NCBI GenBank assembly: GCA_017312345.1
Contig: BLAA01000001.1
Span: 1,550,001-1,614,000, forward strand
Length of the DNA: 64,000 nt
DNA from: Candidatus Denitrolinea symbiosum
Lineage (GTDB): Bacteria > Chloroflexota > Anaerolineae > Anaerolineales > Villigracilaceae
Direction of reading: 5' to 3'
The notes under the pieces were generated by a model. It worked only from the letters and a program-made list of their open reading frames with translations, was not told the DNA's origin and made no database searches. The translations under genes and the position numbers were made by a program. Positions 43,944 through 53,236 of this stretch are shown piece by piece (within the stretch, counting starts at the first letter, position 1; the number at the start of each line of letters is the position of its first letter).

Positions 43944-44990
43944 ATGCCCCACACTCAAAACCGCGCTGTGATGAACTGGTTATTCTTCTTTGCATTCGTC
44001 GTCGCCTTCCTGGTCGTCTTCGGAGGGATCGTCCGCCTCACCCGCTCAGGTCTCTCCATCGTGGAATGGAATCCCGTCAGCGGGGTCGTCCCTCCCATCG
44101 GCGAGAAGGCCTGGGCCGAGGAGTTCGCCAAATATCAGCAGACGCCCGAATACCAGCACATCAACTCGTGGATGACTCTCGACGATTACCGCTTCATTTT
44201 CTGGCTCGAATGGATTCACCGCTTCGTCGCCCGGCTGGCCGGGCTGACCTACGCCATCCCCGTCTTTTATTTCCTCTTCAGCAAAGCCATCCCGTGGCGG
44301 GAGTTTGGCGTCTACTTCCTGATGGGGGCGCTCTTCATCGGACAGGCTTTCATGGGATGGTACATGGTCGCCAGCGGACTGGTGGACCGTCCCGCCGTGG
44401 ACCATTTCCGCCTGACGATTCACCTGCTCTTTGCCTTGACCCTGCTCGGACTCGCGTTGTGGACGGCCTTCGGCCACCGCTACGGATTCCCCGCTTCCGC
44501 CGCGCCGGCGAAGTGGTCTCCGCTCTCGAAACTGGCCCTGGCCTCCTTCGTCGTTCTGCTGATTCAAATCTCCTACGGCGGTCTCGTCGCGGGACTGAAG
44601 GCGGGACACGTCTCGAACACCTGGCCGCTCATGCTGGGACAGTGGATTCCCAAGGGCATCTTCGGCGCGGACGGATTCAACTGGCCGAATCTCTTCGAAG
44701 TCCCGCAGACGGTGGTCTACATCCACCGCTGGTTCGCCTTCCTGGGACTGATCCTCGTGCCGCTGGCGTACTGGCAGGCGAAGAAGCGAAACTATCCCCC
44801 CGAAATTCAGCGCGGACTGGTCTGGCTGACTGTCGCGGTCACGACGCAGATCACGCTTGGCGTCCTCATCGTGCTGACCAACGTCAACGTCCCCATCGCC
44901 TCCATCCATCAGGCGGGCGCGGTGACGTTATTCTGGCTGGCGATATTTTTTCTCCACAGGCTGCGCGCGCTGGATCGCGCCCGCAGTTAA
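43944..44990 (+). CDS. ctaA: Heme A synthase
   Basis: This 348-residue membrane protein (COX15/CtaA family) oxidises heme O to heme A for aa3-type oxidases. It starts MPHTQNRAVMNWLFFFAFVVAFLVVFGGIVRLTRSGLSIVEWNPVSG, the standard opening with the R-L-T-x-S-G-L-S motif. HRFVARLAGL, DHFRLTIHLLFAL, YIHRWFAF and SIHQAGAVTLFW carry the four heme-ligand histidines. Eight membrane helices. No ctaB or oxidase genes are adjacent. TGGAGAA precedes the ATG. Confidence 0.93.
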   Translation: MPHTQNRAVMNWLFFFAFVVAFLVVFGGIVRLTRSGLSIVEWNPVSGVVPPIGEKAWAEEFAKYQQTPEYQHINSWMTLDDYRFIFWLEWIHRFVARLAGLTYAIPVFYFLFSKAIPWREFGVYFLMGALFIGQAFMGWYMVASGLVDRPAVDHFRLTIHLLFALTLLGLALWTAFGHRYGFPASAAPAKWSPLSKLALASFVVLLIQISYGGLVAGLKAGHVSNTWPLMLGQWIPKGIFGADGFNWPNLFEVPQTVVYIHRWFAFLGLILVPLAYWQAKKRNYPPEIQRGLVWLTVAVTTQITLGVLIVLTNVNVPIASIHQAGAVTLFWLAIFFLHRLRALDRARS

Positions 44991-44995
44991 CGCGA

Positions 44996-45033
44996 AGACT
45001 TCCAAAGCCGCGAGACTTTGGAAGTCTTTTTTA
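44996..45033 (+). terminator. Intrinsic terminator after ctaA
   Basis: AAGACTTCCAAAG pairs with CTTTGGAAGTCTT and is followed by TTTT. It overlaps the last codon of the convergent gene at 45031. Confidence 0.88.
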
Positions 45034-45672
45034 TCCGCGTTTGTTGAGGAATGCCGCCGCCGCTTTTCGAGTCTTGGGGCTTTCGGATTGCAGTTGACCT
45101 TTTGCAAAGGACGAGGCTTTCCTTTGATCCTTTGGCGAAAGCGCGTCGAAGATTTGATCGAGAGCCCCGACAACGTCCGCTTTGAGCAGTTCCTTGCGGC
45201 TGGGAGGATGTTTCGTTTTGTCCACGCTCAGAAGACAGGCGACGATTCTGGGTCGAAGTTCTGGCCTGGCGCGGTGGATCAGCGGCAGGGTTTCGAGAAA
45301 ATAACGGCTGACCATCACTTTGGGATCGTCGAGCAATTTCAAGTAACGATTGAAGATCGAACCGAGCCTGTCGTCTTTGTCCACGGACGCGAGGCGGGCA
45401 AGCGCCTGCGCGCTCGACGCGCGGTGGTATCCGTTGAGACTGTCAATGCCTTTGGCGAAGCGCTCCCAATAGGAATAGAACAGACCCGGTTGCAGCTGCA
45501 TTGCGCGCAGCAGGACGCGCACGCAATTGTAGCGGTACATTTCCCTCTTGTCGAAACATCCCTCTACCAGCGCGTCGCGTAGTTGGGCGTCTTCGAGCGC
45601 GGGCGAGATGGCATCGTACAAATTTGCAGGATTATCCTCTGCCAGGATTTTTCTGACGGTTGCAGCGTCCAT
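45031..45672 (-). CDS. HEAT-repeat-like helical protein
   Basis: This 213-residue protein starts MDAATVRKILAEDNPANLYD with GAGAGAA upstream. Helical pairs such as NCVRVLLRAMQLQPGLFYSYWERFAKGIDS and RASSAQALARLASVDKDDRL resemble HEAT or armadillo-type repeats. No catalytic motif, signal peptide or membrane helix is seen. Scaffold role inferred only from the fold type. It follows an NBR1-Ig lipoprotein gene by 14 bases. Confidence 0.7.
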   Translation of the reverse strand: MDAATVRKILAEDNPANLYDAISPALEDAQLRDALVEGCFDKREMYRYNCVRVLLRAMQLQPGLFYSYWERFAKGIDSLNGYHRASSAQALARLASVDKDDRLGSIFNRYLKLLDDPKVMVSRYFLETLPLIHRARPELRPRIVACLLSVDKTKHPPSRKELLKADVVGALDQIFDALSPKDQRKASSFAKGQLQSESPKTRKAAAAFLNKRG

Positions 45673-45686
45673 GTTCTCTCGCTTTT

Positions 45687-46250
45687 TTACGGACTGACGA
45701 CGATTTGGATATAGACTGTGTCGCCGAATAATTCTCCCTCTGGATTCACCGCCTGCCACTCGCTTTTGTACGTCCCCTCGGCAGAGGGCGCGACGAAGAC
45801 GATTCTCAACGTGACCTGCGCGCCCGCCCGCGCGGGGTAAAGCGGAATCTCCGCGGGCGCGCCGAGCGTCTCGCCGTTGATGTTGCGGAGTTTGTAGCGC
45901 GCGTCCCAATCGCAGCCGCCGCTGTTTTTCACCAGCCATTGCTTGTCTATGGATTGACCGGGCGAGACGGCCGTGTCATCTTCGTAGGTTGGATCGGAGA
46001 GCCAGGTCAACCCGTCCGCGCAGGGAGGGATGGGGGATGGTTCAAGCGTCGGCGTGGGGGAGAGGGTGGGGAGAGGGACCGGGGTGGCCGTGTCCGCCTG
46101 GAGGGTGGGAGGAGGCGGGGTCGGGGAGGCGAGTCCGCCGGGAGGGCGGAAGAGGGTCGGGGAGACGGTCGGCGCGCAGGAGGAGGAAGTCCACAAGAGA
46201 ATCAAAACGAACGCGGAGGCGATTCGGGGGAGGAGTCGGTCCGCGTTCAT
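45687..46250 (-). CDS. Lipoprotein with NBR1-type Ig-like domain
   Basis: This 187-residue protein begins with a signal peptide and lipobox (LWTSSSCAP, Cys near 25), then a Pro/Thr linker to about residue 75. The C-terminal domain has TAVSPGQSIDKQWLVKNSGGCDW and APSAEGTYKSEWQAVNPEGELFGD, the signature of the NBR1-type Ig-like (Ig_NBR1) domain. This domain is frequent in extracytoplasmic proteins of Anaerolineae. A binding role is inferred. Confidence 0.87.
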   Translation of the reverse strand: MNADRLLPRIASAFVLILLWTSSSCAPTVSPTLFRPPGGLASPTPPPPTLQADTATPVPLPTLSPTPTLEPSPIPPCADGLTWLSDPTYEDDTAVSPGQSIDKQWLVKNSGGCDWDARYKLRNINGETLGAPAEIPLYPARAGAQVTLRIVFVAPSAEGTYKSEWQAVNPEGELFGDTVYIQIVVSP

Positions 46251-46278
46251 TTTTGCTTGAGAATTCGGAAGTTTTGCG

Positions 46279-46299
46279 TCCTGAAGTAGAACTTCAGGA
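46279..46299. repeat. REP-like hairpin, AAGTAGAACTT family
   Basis: CCTGAAGTAGAACTTCAGG is a perfect hairpin with an AGA loop, in the 64-base gap between recA and the NBR1-Ig lipoprotein gene. Confidence 0.7.
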
Positions 46300-46314
46300 T
46301 TCCTGTTTCCGAGT

Positions 46315-47418
<1,104 letters not shown>

Positions 47419-47469
47419 GGTCCTTCTCCAGGGTTAAAATTCCAGCAACGTTTGTGTCGAGTGATTGGG

Positions 47470-47497
47470 AGTATAGCACAGATGTTCGGGTAGTCAA
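47470..47497 (-). promoter_or_regulatory. recA promoter
   Basis: On the minus strand TTGACT and TATACT are separated by 16 bases. The spacer contains CGAACATCTG, a partial resemblance to a CGAAC-type LexA half site, without a matching second half. The -35 box overlaps the stop codon of the upstream gene. Confidence 0.75.
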
Positions 47498-48615
47498 GGT
47501 CTCCTGGTCGCGGTCGGCGTCGGCGTCATCGGGACGAAGTTCAGCGCGGGCGTGGGCGGCGGGACGGTCTCGAGGTAGCCGTACATTTTGTAGGTGAAGT
47601 ACGTCACCTGCCCGGGCAGGATCTCCACCCAGAATCGGTGGTCGCGGCCGTCGTAGATGAAACTGACGCGGTACAGCCCGGCCGGCAGGTCGCTGAGCGC
47701 CATATTCTCCTGGTAATAGGGGTCGGGATGGATGGCCTCATTGATGTACGTCCGCACTTCGCGCACGCGGCCGGTATCCTCCGAGATCACCCGCACCGTG
47801 AAGCCCTGGAGCGGCTGGTCGTTTAACTGGATGATATTTCCCGCCAGCACGCCCCATCCCTGCGGCGGGACGAGCCAGAGTTCGGGGTTGAGCGTGTGGT
47901 GGTACGTGTTGTGTTCCAGCCGCACTTCAAAGTGGAGATGCGGCCCGGTCGTCTTGCCGGTGTCGCCTACGCGTCCCAATTGTTCGCCGGCCTCCACGTG
48001 CTGTCCCACAGTCACGTCCACGCGCGACATATGCGCGTAGACGGTGAAGAGCGGCCTGCCCTGAAAGCCGAAGTCGTGGCGGATGGAAACCGCCAGCCCG
48101 TAGGGGTCGGTCGCGTCGTTGACGTTGCCGGTGTAAAATCCGCCGCCCGCCCAAACCACCGTCCCCGGGCCGGCCGCCACTACAGGCGAGCCAGCCTTGG
48201 CTTCGATGTCAATTCCCGTGTGGACGACGTTGGCGAAGAACACGCCGCCATAGCGGTAATCGGGCAAAGGCCAGTTGACCTCGCTGGCGGGGTTGGGACG
48301 GGTGAAATAAAAATGATCGTAGGAGGAAACCGCCCAGGGGACGGGATACAGGGGCGGACGCCAACCTGAGATGGGATCCGCGTCGGGCGAGGGGAGGACG
48401 AATCGGAGCGGGGCGGCGGTCGCGGCCTGGACCTCGGGCGGGGGCGCGGTCTCGAAGGCCGGCGCGGCCAGCGGAGTCGGTTCCGCTTTCGCTGCGGACG
48501 CCGCGCAGGAGGCGAGGAGGAGGGCGATCAGCGAGCAGGATACGACAATCAGCGGCCAGCGGCCAGCGACCGAGCGTTTTTGTGAATGAAGAGACGGATA
48601 CTGTGCCTGAAACAT
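47494..48615 (-). CDS. M23-family peptidase, lipoprotein
   Basis: This 373-residue protein has a signal peptide with lipobox LLASCAAS (Cys near 36). The peptidase domain shows HTGIDIEAKAGSPVVAAGPGTVVWAG (zinc-binding H and D) and, later, GKTTGPHLHFEVRL with the HxH motif. A C-terminal beta domain (about residues 255-350) follows, ending in a Pro/Thr tail. It probably cuts peptidoglycan cross-links at the cell surface. The start at 48615 is chosen because the longer frame runs through repeat sequence. Confidence 0.88.
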   Translation of the reverse strand: MFQAQYPSLHSQKRSVAGRWPLIVVSCSLIALLLASCAASAAKAEPTPLAAPAFETAPPPEVQAATAAPLRFVLPSPDADPISGWRPPLYPVPWAVSSYDHFYFTRPNPASEVNWPLPDYRYGGVFFANVVHTGIDIEAKAGSPVVAAGPGTVVWAGGGFYTGNVNDATDPYGLAVSIRHDFGFQGRPLFTVYAHMSRVDVTVGQHVEAGEQLGRVGDTGKTTGPHLHFEVRLEHNTYHHTLNPELWLVPPQGWGVLAGNIIQLNDQPLQGFTVRVISEDTGRVREVRTYINEAIHPDPYYQENMALSDLPAGLYRVSFIYDGRDHRFWVEILPGQVTYFTYKMYGYLETVPPPTPALNFVPMTPTPTATRRP

Positions 48616-48624
48616 GTCATTCTC

Positions 48625-48735
48625 TGACAATGCGACTACAAGACCACGAGACGACGAGATGTTCTGTCGCAATGAAGCAATCCCCAGTCTGTGAGGAGAG
48701 CGCTTCGACACCTTTGGCGTCTCGCAATAACAGTG
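48625..48735. repeat. Degenerate CATTGCGA-type interspersed repeat
   Basis: Read on the minus strand the sequence contains TTATTGCGAGACGCC, then GGGGATTGCTTCATTGCGAC and CTCGTCGTCTCGTGGTC. These resemble the dispersed TCATTGCGAG...GAAGCAATC repeats known from many environmental bacteria. The region 48616-48896 has no supported gene. Confidence 0.5.
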
Positions 48736-48802
48736 AAAAGCGATGATTGCAACAAAGTATCCATGAACGGGGGAGCGCCTCCGAATGATGAAAATTTGGA
48801 AT

Positions 48803-48844
48803 CCCGAAGTTCTACTTCGGGAAAGCCGCAAGTAGAACTTGCGG
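48803..48844. repeat. REP-like double hairpin, AAGTAGAACTT family
   Basis: Two perfect hairpins lie side by side: CCCGAAGTTCTACTTCGGG and CCGCAAGTAGAACTTGCGG, one with a TCT and one with an AGA loop. The copy at 34942-34982 has the same order and the same flanking words (CCGAATGATGA, AATTTGGAATC). Confidence 0.75.
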
Positions 48845-48896
48845 AATCCTTTTTGTTTATGTCAGCAACTATCCGACCACGCGGCTACCCGACTAC

Positions 48897-50861
48897 CTAC
48901 GGCAACGGCGTGTTCGACGGCTCCGGCGTGGCGGTGACCGTGGGCGTGAAAGTGAATGTGGGTTGCGGCGTGGAAGTGGGCGTGAGCGTGTTGGTCGGCG
49001 TGGGCGACGGTCCGCGCGTAAATGTGGGGACGGGCGTGCGCGTGGGCGTGAGCGTGGGAGGCAGTCGCAGCGTGGGCGTGATCAGGATCTCCGGCGGATA
49101 CAGTTCGAGCATGGCTGTTGACCAATCCAGGCCATCGGTGAGGACGAATTCGGTGAAGCGCGTCCCGCCGATGTAGACGCGCCAGTTGGGCAGGGAGGGC
49201 TGGCGTTCCCAGCCGTAGGCGCGGGCGAGGGCGGTGAAGTCCACCCAATAGCCGGGCGGGATGGGCGTGTACGCGCCGCCGCGGTCGTAGGCTTGCGGGT
49301 CGAGGCTGTAGCGGGCGTTCAAGTCCCAGGGAGATTCGTTCAACGGCGCGCCCTGCGATCCATCCTGGTTTTGGGCGCGGAGATAGATCCGCCAGAAGGT
49401 CTGCCGCCCAACTTCCTCGCGCGCCGCGACCATCCAGCCGGCGTTGACGAGGAGCGAATTTAGCGCGAAGGCGCGGCCGGTGTAGAGCCAGTCGTTGCCC
49501 AGGCCCGGGTCGAGCGGACTGGTGAGCGGCACGTAGGCGTTTTGTAAACTGGCGAGCGCGTCCCAGCCGGCTTCGTCCACGACCCGTTCGCGCAGCGCAG
49601 CGAAGGATTCGTCCACGGCGTCCTGGAGTTGCGGATAAGGCGCCTGCACTTCGGGGAGCGTGACGACGCGCCCGCGTCCGCTGGGACCTTCGGTGAGCGG
49701 GAACAGCGTGGGCGACCAGAGCGCGGCGGGCGTGACCTCCGACGCGGCGCGGTACGCGGCGGGCGGGTTGGAGAGGTCCACCGTCAGCCAGAGGAGGCCG
49801 CGCACGAGGCCGGGTAAACGCACGGGAGGCAGGATCAGGCCGCCGTCGAGGGAGGAGGCGGAGAGGTAGTCTTCGTTGGGGCCGCGGACGACGGTCACGA
49901 TTTTATCGGCGGCGGGACTCCACGCGGCCCAGTCGGCGTCGGCGATCCAGCGCGCGGCGCGGTCGGGCTGGCCGGCATCCCAGACGTACGCGCCGCTCAT
50001 GTCCATGCCTTCGGCTTCCGTCACCCAGAGGAGGCGGCTGCCCGCCCAGGACGGTCTGCGTTCGACGGAGGCGGGCGTGTTGCTGACATCGGCGTAGCGG
50101 CCCTCGTCGGGACGGTCGAGGTCGGCGAGCCAGATTTCGGGGCTGCCGCTGCGGTCAGAGACGAAGGCGATCTGCCGTCCCTGCGGCGCCCAGGCGGGAG
50201 AGACGTCGGCGGAGGGTTCGCCAGTGAGGAAGACGGGCGGGTTTTCGGGGGCGGTCAATTGGCTGGCGGCGATCTCGAGGTTACCGCCGTTGTAGGTTTC
50301 GTAGGCCAGCCATTGCCCGTCGGGCGACCAGGTGGGCGAGGAGTCGTATTCGGATGTGTTGGTGACCTGGGTCACTTCGCCGCTGGCGAGGACGAGGGTG
50401 TAGATGTCCCAATACCCCGAACGGTTGGAGGCGAAGGCGATTCGCTGTCCGTCGGGGCTGAGGGAGGGGGCGACGTCGCTCCAGTTTCCGTCGGTGAGGC
50501 GGAGGAGGAGGCGTCCGTCGAGAGAGTAAAGGAAGAAGTGGGCGTAGCCGTTCTCTTCCATCGAGAGGAGGAAGGCTTCGTGATTCTCGAAGACGACAGG
50601 CGGCGCTTCGGTTGGATGGATGGGAGCGGCTTGCGGCGCGGGGGAGGCAGGCGCGCAGGAAGCGAGGAAGAGGGTCAGAAGGCAGAAAGCAGAAAGCAGA
50701 AGGCGGGAGGCGGGAGGCAGAAGGCAGAAGGCGGGAGGCAGAAGGCGGGAGGCGGGAGGCAGAAGGCGGGAGGCGGGAGGCAGGAGGCGGAAGGAGAATA
50801 GGCCGCGTTCATCCGCGTTCGTACGCGTCCAAATTTTCCTGATCTGGGAGGGTAAGTTCAT
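48897..50861 (-). CDS. TolB-like beta-propeller lipoprotein
   Basis: This protein of about 654 residues carries several propeller blades with the TolB/PD40 motif, for example VAPSLSPDGQRIAFASNRSG, SSPTWSPDGQWLAYET and VSPAWAPQGRQIAFVSDRSG (about residues 110-260). A second domain follows (about 370-590), and the C-terminus is a Thr/Pro tail. The N-terminus is odd: LLPPASR-type units repeat about five times before LLTLFLASCAP (lipobox), because a DNA tandem repeat occupies 50690-50795. The start at 50861 is supported by an ATGA overlap with the upstream gene, but the true start remains uncertain. Confidence 0.8.
   Translation of the reverse strand: MNLPSQIRKIWTRTNADERGLFSFRLLPPASRLLPPASRLLPPAFCLLPPASRLLLSAFCLLTLFLASCAPASPAPQAAPIHPTEAPPVVFENHEAFLLSMEENGYAHFFLYSLDGRLLLRLTDGNWSDVAPSLSPDGQRIAFASNRSGYWDIYTLVLASGEVTQVTNTSEYDSSPTWSPDGQWLAYETYNGGNLEIAASQLTAPENPPVFLTGEPSADVSPAWAPQGRQIAFVSDRSGSPEIWLADLDRPDEGRYADVSNTPASVERRPSWAGSRLLWVTEAEGMDMSGAYVWDAGQPDRAARWIADADWAAWSPAADKIVTVVRGPNEDYLSASSLDGGLILPPVRLPGLVRGLLWLTVDLSNPPAAYRAASEVTPAALWSPTLFPLTEGPSGRGRVVTLPEVQAPYPQLQDAVDESFAALRERVVDEAGWDALASLQNAYVPLTSPLDPGLGNDWLYTGRAFALNSLLVNAGWMVAAREEVGRQTFWRIYLRAQNQDGSQGAPLNESPWDLNARYSLDPQAYDRGGAYTPIPPGYWVDFTALARAYGWERQPSLPNWRVYIGGTRFTEFVLTDGLDWSTAMLELYPPEILITPTLRLPPTLTPTRTPVPTFTRGPSPTPTNTLTPTSTPQPTFTFTPTVTATPEPSNTPLP
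50690..50795. repeat. GGCGGGAGGCAGAA tandem repeat inside a coding region
   Basis: On the plus strand words such as GGCGGGAGGCAGAAGGCGG repeat about six to eight times. On the coding strand they encode the (R)LLPPAS/FCLLPPAS units before the lipobox of the TolB-like protein. Repeat number is likely to vary between strains. Confidence 0.85.
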
Positions 50862-51211
50862 TCCGCTTTGGGGATCTCAAACTCGAAACTGACCGGTTCG
50901 GCCGCGGGGCCGTCGGGGTAGTACAAACGCGCCTCGAGACGGTATCCGCCTGCCGGGTCGGCTTTGCCGCGGATGTGGAGGGTGAATTCCAGTTTCCAGG
51001 TCATCGGCTCCACGAAGCTGGTCGCGGCGACCTCGCTGCCGTCCGCGTCGAGGAGGGTCACGTCAACGTAGGGGCGCGTCTGAAAGGGGACGATCTCCAT
51101 GTTCACGCGGACGCGCGTCCGGTCGGGATAGGGTTCGGCGCGCAGGTCTATGACGCGCGTCTCTTCGGGCGCGGCGCGGGGGGCGAGGTCTTCGGGAAAG
51201 AACAAGTCCAT
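50858..51211 (-). CDS. Unknown protein, beta-rich
   Basis: This 117-residue protein has no signal peptide or membrane segment. Alternating hydrophobic residues (RVRVNMEIVPFQTRPYVDVTLLD, WKLEFTLHIRG, YRLEARLYYPDGP) suggest a single beta-sandwich domain. I do not recognise the family. It lies between the ParB-like gene (9-base gap) and the TolB-like lipoprotein (4-base overlap), forming a three-gene unit. Confidence 0.7.
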   Translation of the reverse strand: MDLFFPEDLAPRAAPEETRVIDLRAEPYPDRTRVRVNMEIVPFQTRPYVDVTLLDADGSEVAATSFVEPMTWKLEFTLHIRGKADPAGGYRLEARLYYPDGPAAEPVSFEFEIPKAE

Positions 51212-51220
51212 TGCGCGTCC

Positions 51221-52051
51221 TCACTCGTCGAAAAGGAAGGTGGCCTCCGCGTAATGGCGGATGCCCTTGTTTTTGACGCGGTCCTGGATCCACTGCTGGA
51301 GGTAGGCCTCCTTGTATTCGATGGGTTTTCCGCTGGAGAGTTCGTGAAGCGGATAGTTGAGGTGCAGGGCGCGCGGCGAGGCGGTGAAGCGCGTGATGCC
51401 GGTGGGCAGGACGATGTTCTGTCCCGCGAGTTTGAGGACGGTCTTGATCTTGAAACTGGGGAATACGACCAGCGCCGTCAGGTCTGGATAAATGTTCCTG
51501 AACGAATCCACCAAAGTCTGGCTGGTGCGGTCCAGGGAGGCGCGGGTCTTGTAAACATCCACGATCTTGTGGAGAGTCTCAATATGCTGCGGCAGCGGGC
51601 TGGGCGTCTCTTGCAGGATGAGCAGGGTTCCATCGGGCAGGCGGACCTGCACCGGCTTATACTTGGGCGCGTCCAGCGACTTGCGGGTGTCCACTTTTAC
51701 CACGGTCAGTTCTTTGATCTTGCGGATTTCGGCCGTCAGGGTTTTGTAATTCATGCCCCAGACCACATGGTTCCAGGTCTGCAATTTCACGTGCGAATCG
51801 TTCGGTCTCATTACCTGCGTCACAATATGCGGGAATTCCATCTTTTTTAATGACGTGACGCGGTTGGCCCCGTCCAGCACCATGTGGCGTCCGCTTCCGT
51901 CATCGAGCGGCATGACGATGGGCGGGTTGCGTAAAATTCCCTGGGCGCGCAGTTTCGCCACCAGGGGGAGAGTCCGTTGGATGTCGTGATCTTCGTGCAG
52001 GATCAGTTTGTCGAGGGGCAGGATTTGGAGAGTGGGGAGGTTGGTCAACAT
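51221..52051 (-). CDS. ParB/Srx-superfamily protein (SbnI/SerK-like)
   Basis: This 276-residue protein has the N-terminal fold of ParB nucleases and free-serine kinases: LILHEDHDIQRTLPLVAKL, then GILRNPPIVM and HMVLDGANRVTSLKKM, the conserved E/D, P and DGxxR positions. The rest of the protein (about residues 100-276) does not resemble chromosome-partition ParB and has no clear DNA-binding helix-turn-helix. SbnI/SerK-type proteins phosphorylate serine; such activity is only a suggestion. AGAGG precedes the ATG at 52051. It is first of a three-gene leftward unit. Confidence 0.65.
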   Translation of the reverse strand: MLTNLPTLQILPLDKLILHEDHDIQRTLPLVAKLRAQGILRNPPIVMPLDDGSGRHMVLDGANRVTSLKKMEFPHIVTQVMRPNDSHVKLQTWNHVVWGMNYKTLTAEIRKIKELTVVKVDTRKSLDAPKYKPVQVRLPDGTLLILQETPSPLPQHIETLHKIVDVYKTRASLDRTSQTLVDSFRNIYPDLTALVVFPSFKIKTVLKLAGQNIVLPTGITRFTASPRALHLNYPLHELSSGKPIEYKEAYLQQWIQDRVKNKGIRHYAEATFLFDE

Positions 52052-52145
52052 AAGCGTGCCTCTGAACATACCATGAGATGCAAAATTCGTAAATTGGAAA
52101 AATGGGAGGGCGGCGCTACAATATTGCCGACCTTTGGAGGATACC

Positions 52146-53036
52146 ATGAAACGAGCCGTCAGCATCAGCCTGGGAAGTTCCAAACGCAACAAGAAAGCGA
52201 CGATCAAATTCAAGGACGAGGAGATCCTCGTCGAACGCATCGGCACGGACGGGGACGTCGCCAAAGCGCGTCAAATGTACCTCGAGCTGGACGGCAAAGT
52301 GGACGCCTTCGGCGTCGGCGGCGTGGACCTCTACCTGCGCCTCGACGACCGCGAGTACCCGTTGCGCGCCGCCCTCAAAATGGTCTCTGGCGTGACGATG
52401 ACTCCGCTTTGCGACGGGCGCGGCCTCAAGCACACCCTCGAGCGACGCGTGTTCGACCTCGCGCGTCCCGAACTGGGAGACGTCCGCTTCGAGCAGGGCT
52501 TTGTCCCCGTGGCGGCGGACCGTCTCGGCCTCGCGCAGGCCGCGGCCGACGTCTCGGAGAGAATCGTCTTCGGCGATTTGATGGTCGCGCTGGGCGTCCC
52601 GATTCCCATCCGCGGAATCCCCGCCTTCAAGCGCGTGGCGCGGGTCATGCTTCCCTTTGTCAGTTACTTCCCCATGTCCATGATTTTTTACGGGAGCGAC
52701 GGCTCCGAGCATGAGCCGAAGTACGTCAAATACTTCGAAGGCTCCGACCTGATCGCGGGGGATTTCCTGTTCATGCGCAAGTACATGCCCGCGCGCCTGG
52801 ATGGGAAGACGGTGGTCACGAACACGACGACGGAGGAGAATATCGAATTGCTGAAGTCGCGCGGCGTGAAGACGGTCGTCACCACGACGCCGCGCTACGA
52901 GGGAAGGTCGTTTGGAACGAATATGATGGAAGCCGCCCTGACGGCCTACGCCGGGAAGGGGAGGAGGCTGACGGATGAGGAGTTGAACGGGCTGATCGAG
53001 GAGGTGGGGCTGAGGCCGGGGGTGGCGAGGATGTGA
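52146..53036 (+). CDS. Protein of the family often labelled quinate 5-dehydrogenase
   Basis: This 296-residue protein starts MKRAVSISLGSSKRNKKATIKF, the opening of a conserved family found in Chloroflexota and Firmicutes and commonly annotated as quinate 5-dehydrogenase on weak grounds. Features include VERIGTDGDVAKARQMYLELDGKVDAFGVGGVDLYL and the C-terminal GVKTVVTTTPRYEGRSFGTNMMEA. No typical NAD-binding GxGxxG start is visible. TTTGGAGG lies upstream and a TACAAT box at about 52117-52122. The biochemical role is uncertain. Confidence 0.75.
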   Translation: MKRAVSISLGSSKRNKKATIKFKDEEILVERIGTDGDVAKARQMYLELDGKVDAFGVGGVDLYLRLDDREYPLRAALKMVSGVTMTPLCDGRGLKHTLERRVFDLARPELGDVRFEQGFVPVAADRLGLAQAAADVSERIVFGDLMVALGVPIPIRGIPAFKRVARVMLPFVSYFPMSMIFYGSDGSEHEPKYVKYFEGSDLIAGDFLFMRKYMPARLDGKTVVTNTTTEENIELLKSRGVKTVVTTTPRYEGRSFGTNMMEAALTAYAGKGRRLTDEELNGLIEEVGLRPGVARM

Positions 53037-53038
53037 AG

Positions 53039-53076
53039 ACAAGGACGGCCCGTAATGGACCGTCCTTGTTTGTTGT
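53039..53076 (+). terminator. Intrinsic terminator
   Basis: ACAAGGACGG pairs with CCGTCCTTGT around an 11-base loop and is followed by TTGTTGTT. It marks the end of the GC-rich part; downstream sequence is visibly more AT-rich. 53077-53236 shows no gene. Confidence 0.8.
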
Positions 53077-53236
53077 TCATGGAAACCTCCTGCGTGACAT
53101 GGTTTTGGGCTGTTTATGGCTCGCCGGGCCTGATGAGCGTCGTCTCCTTCGAATTTGAATAAAGTTTTTGCCTTTTTGTTTATGCTTTCGAGACAGGAGG
53201 GTCTGTGTTGGATACCGTGTCCCTGACTCGTTGGGC

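Noticed and set aside
47470..47497. LexA box in the recA promoter
   Set aside because: Only one CGAAC half site is seen; the second half does not match, so a LexA site is not claimed.
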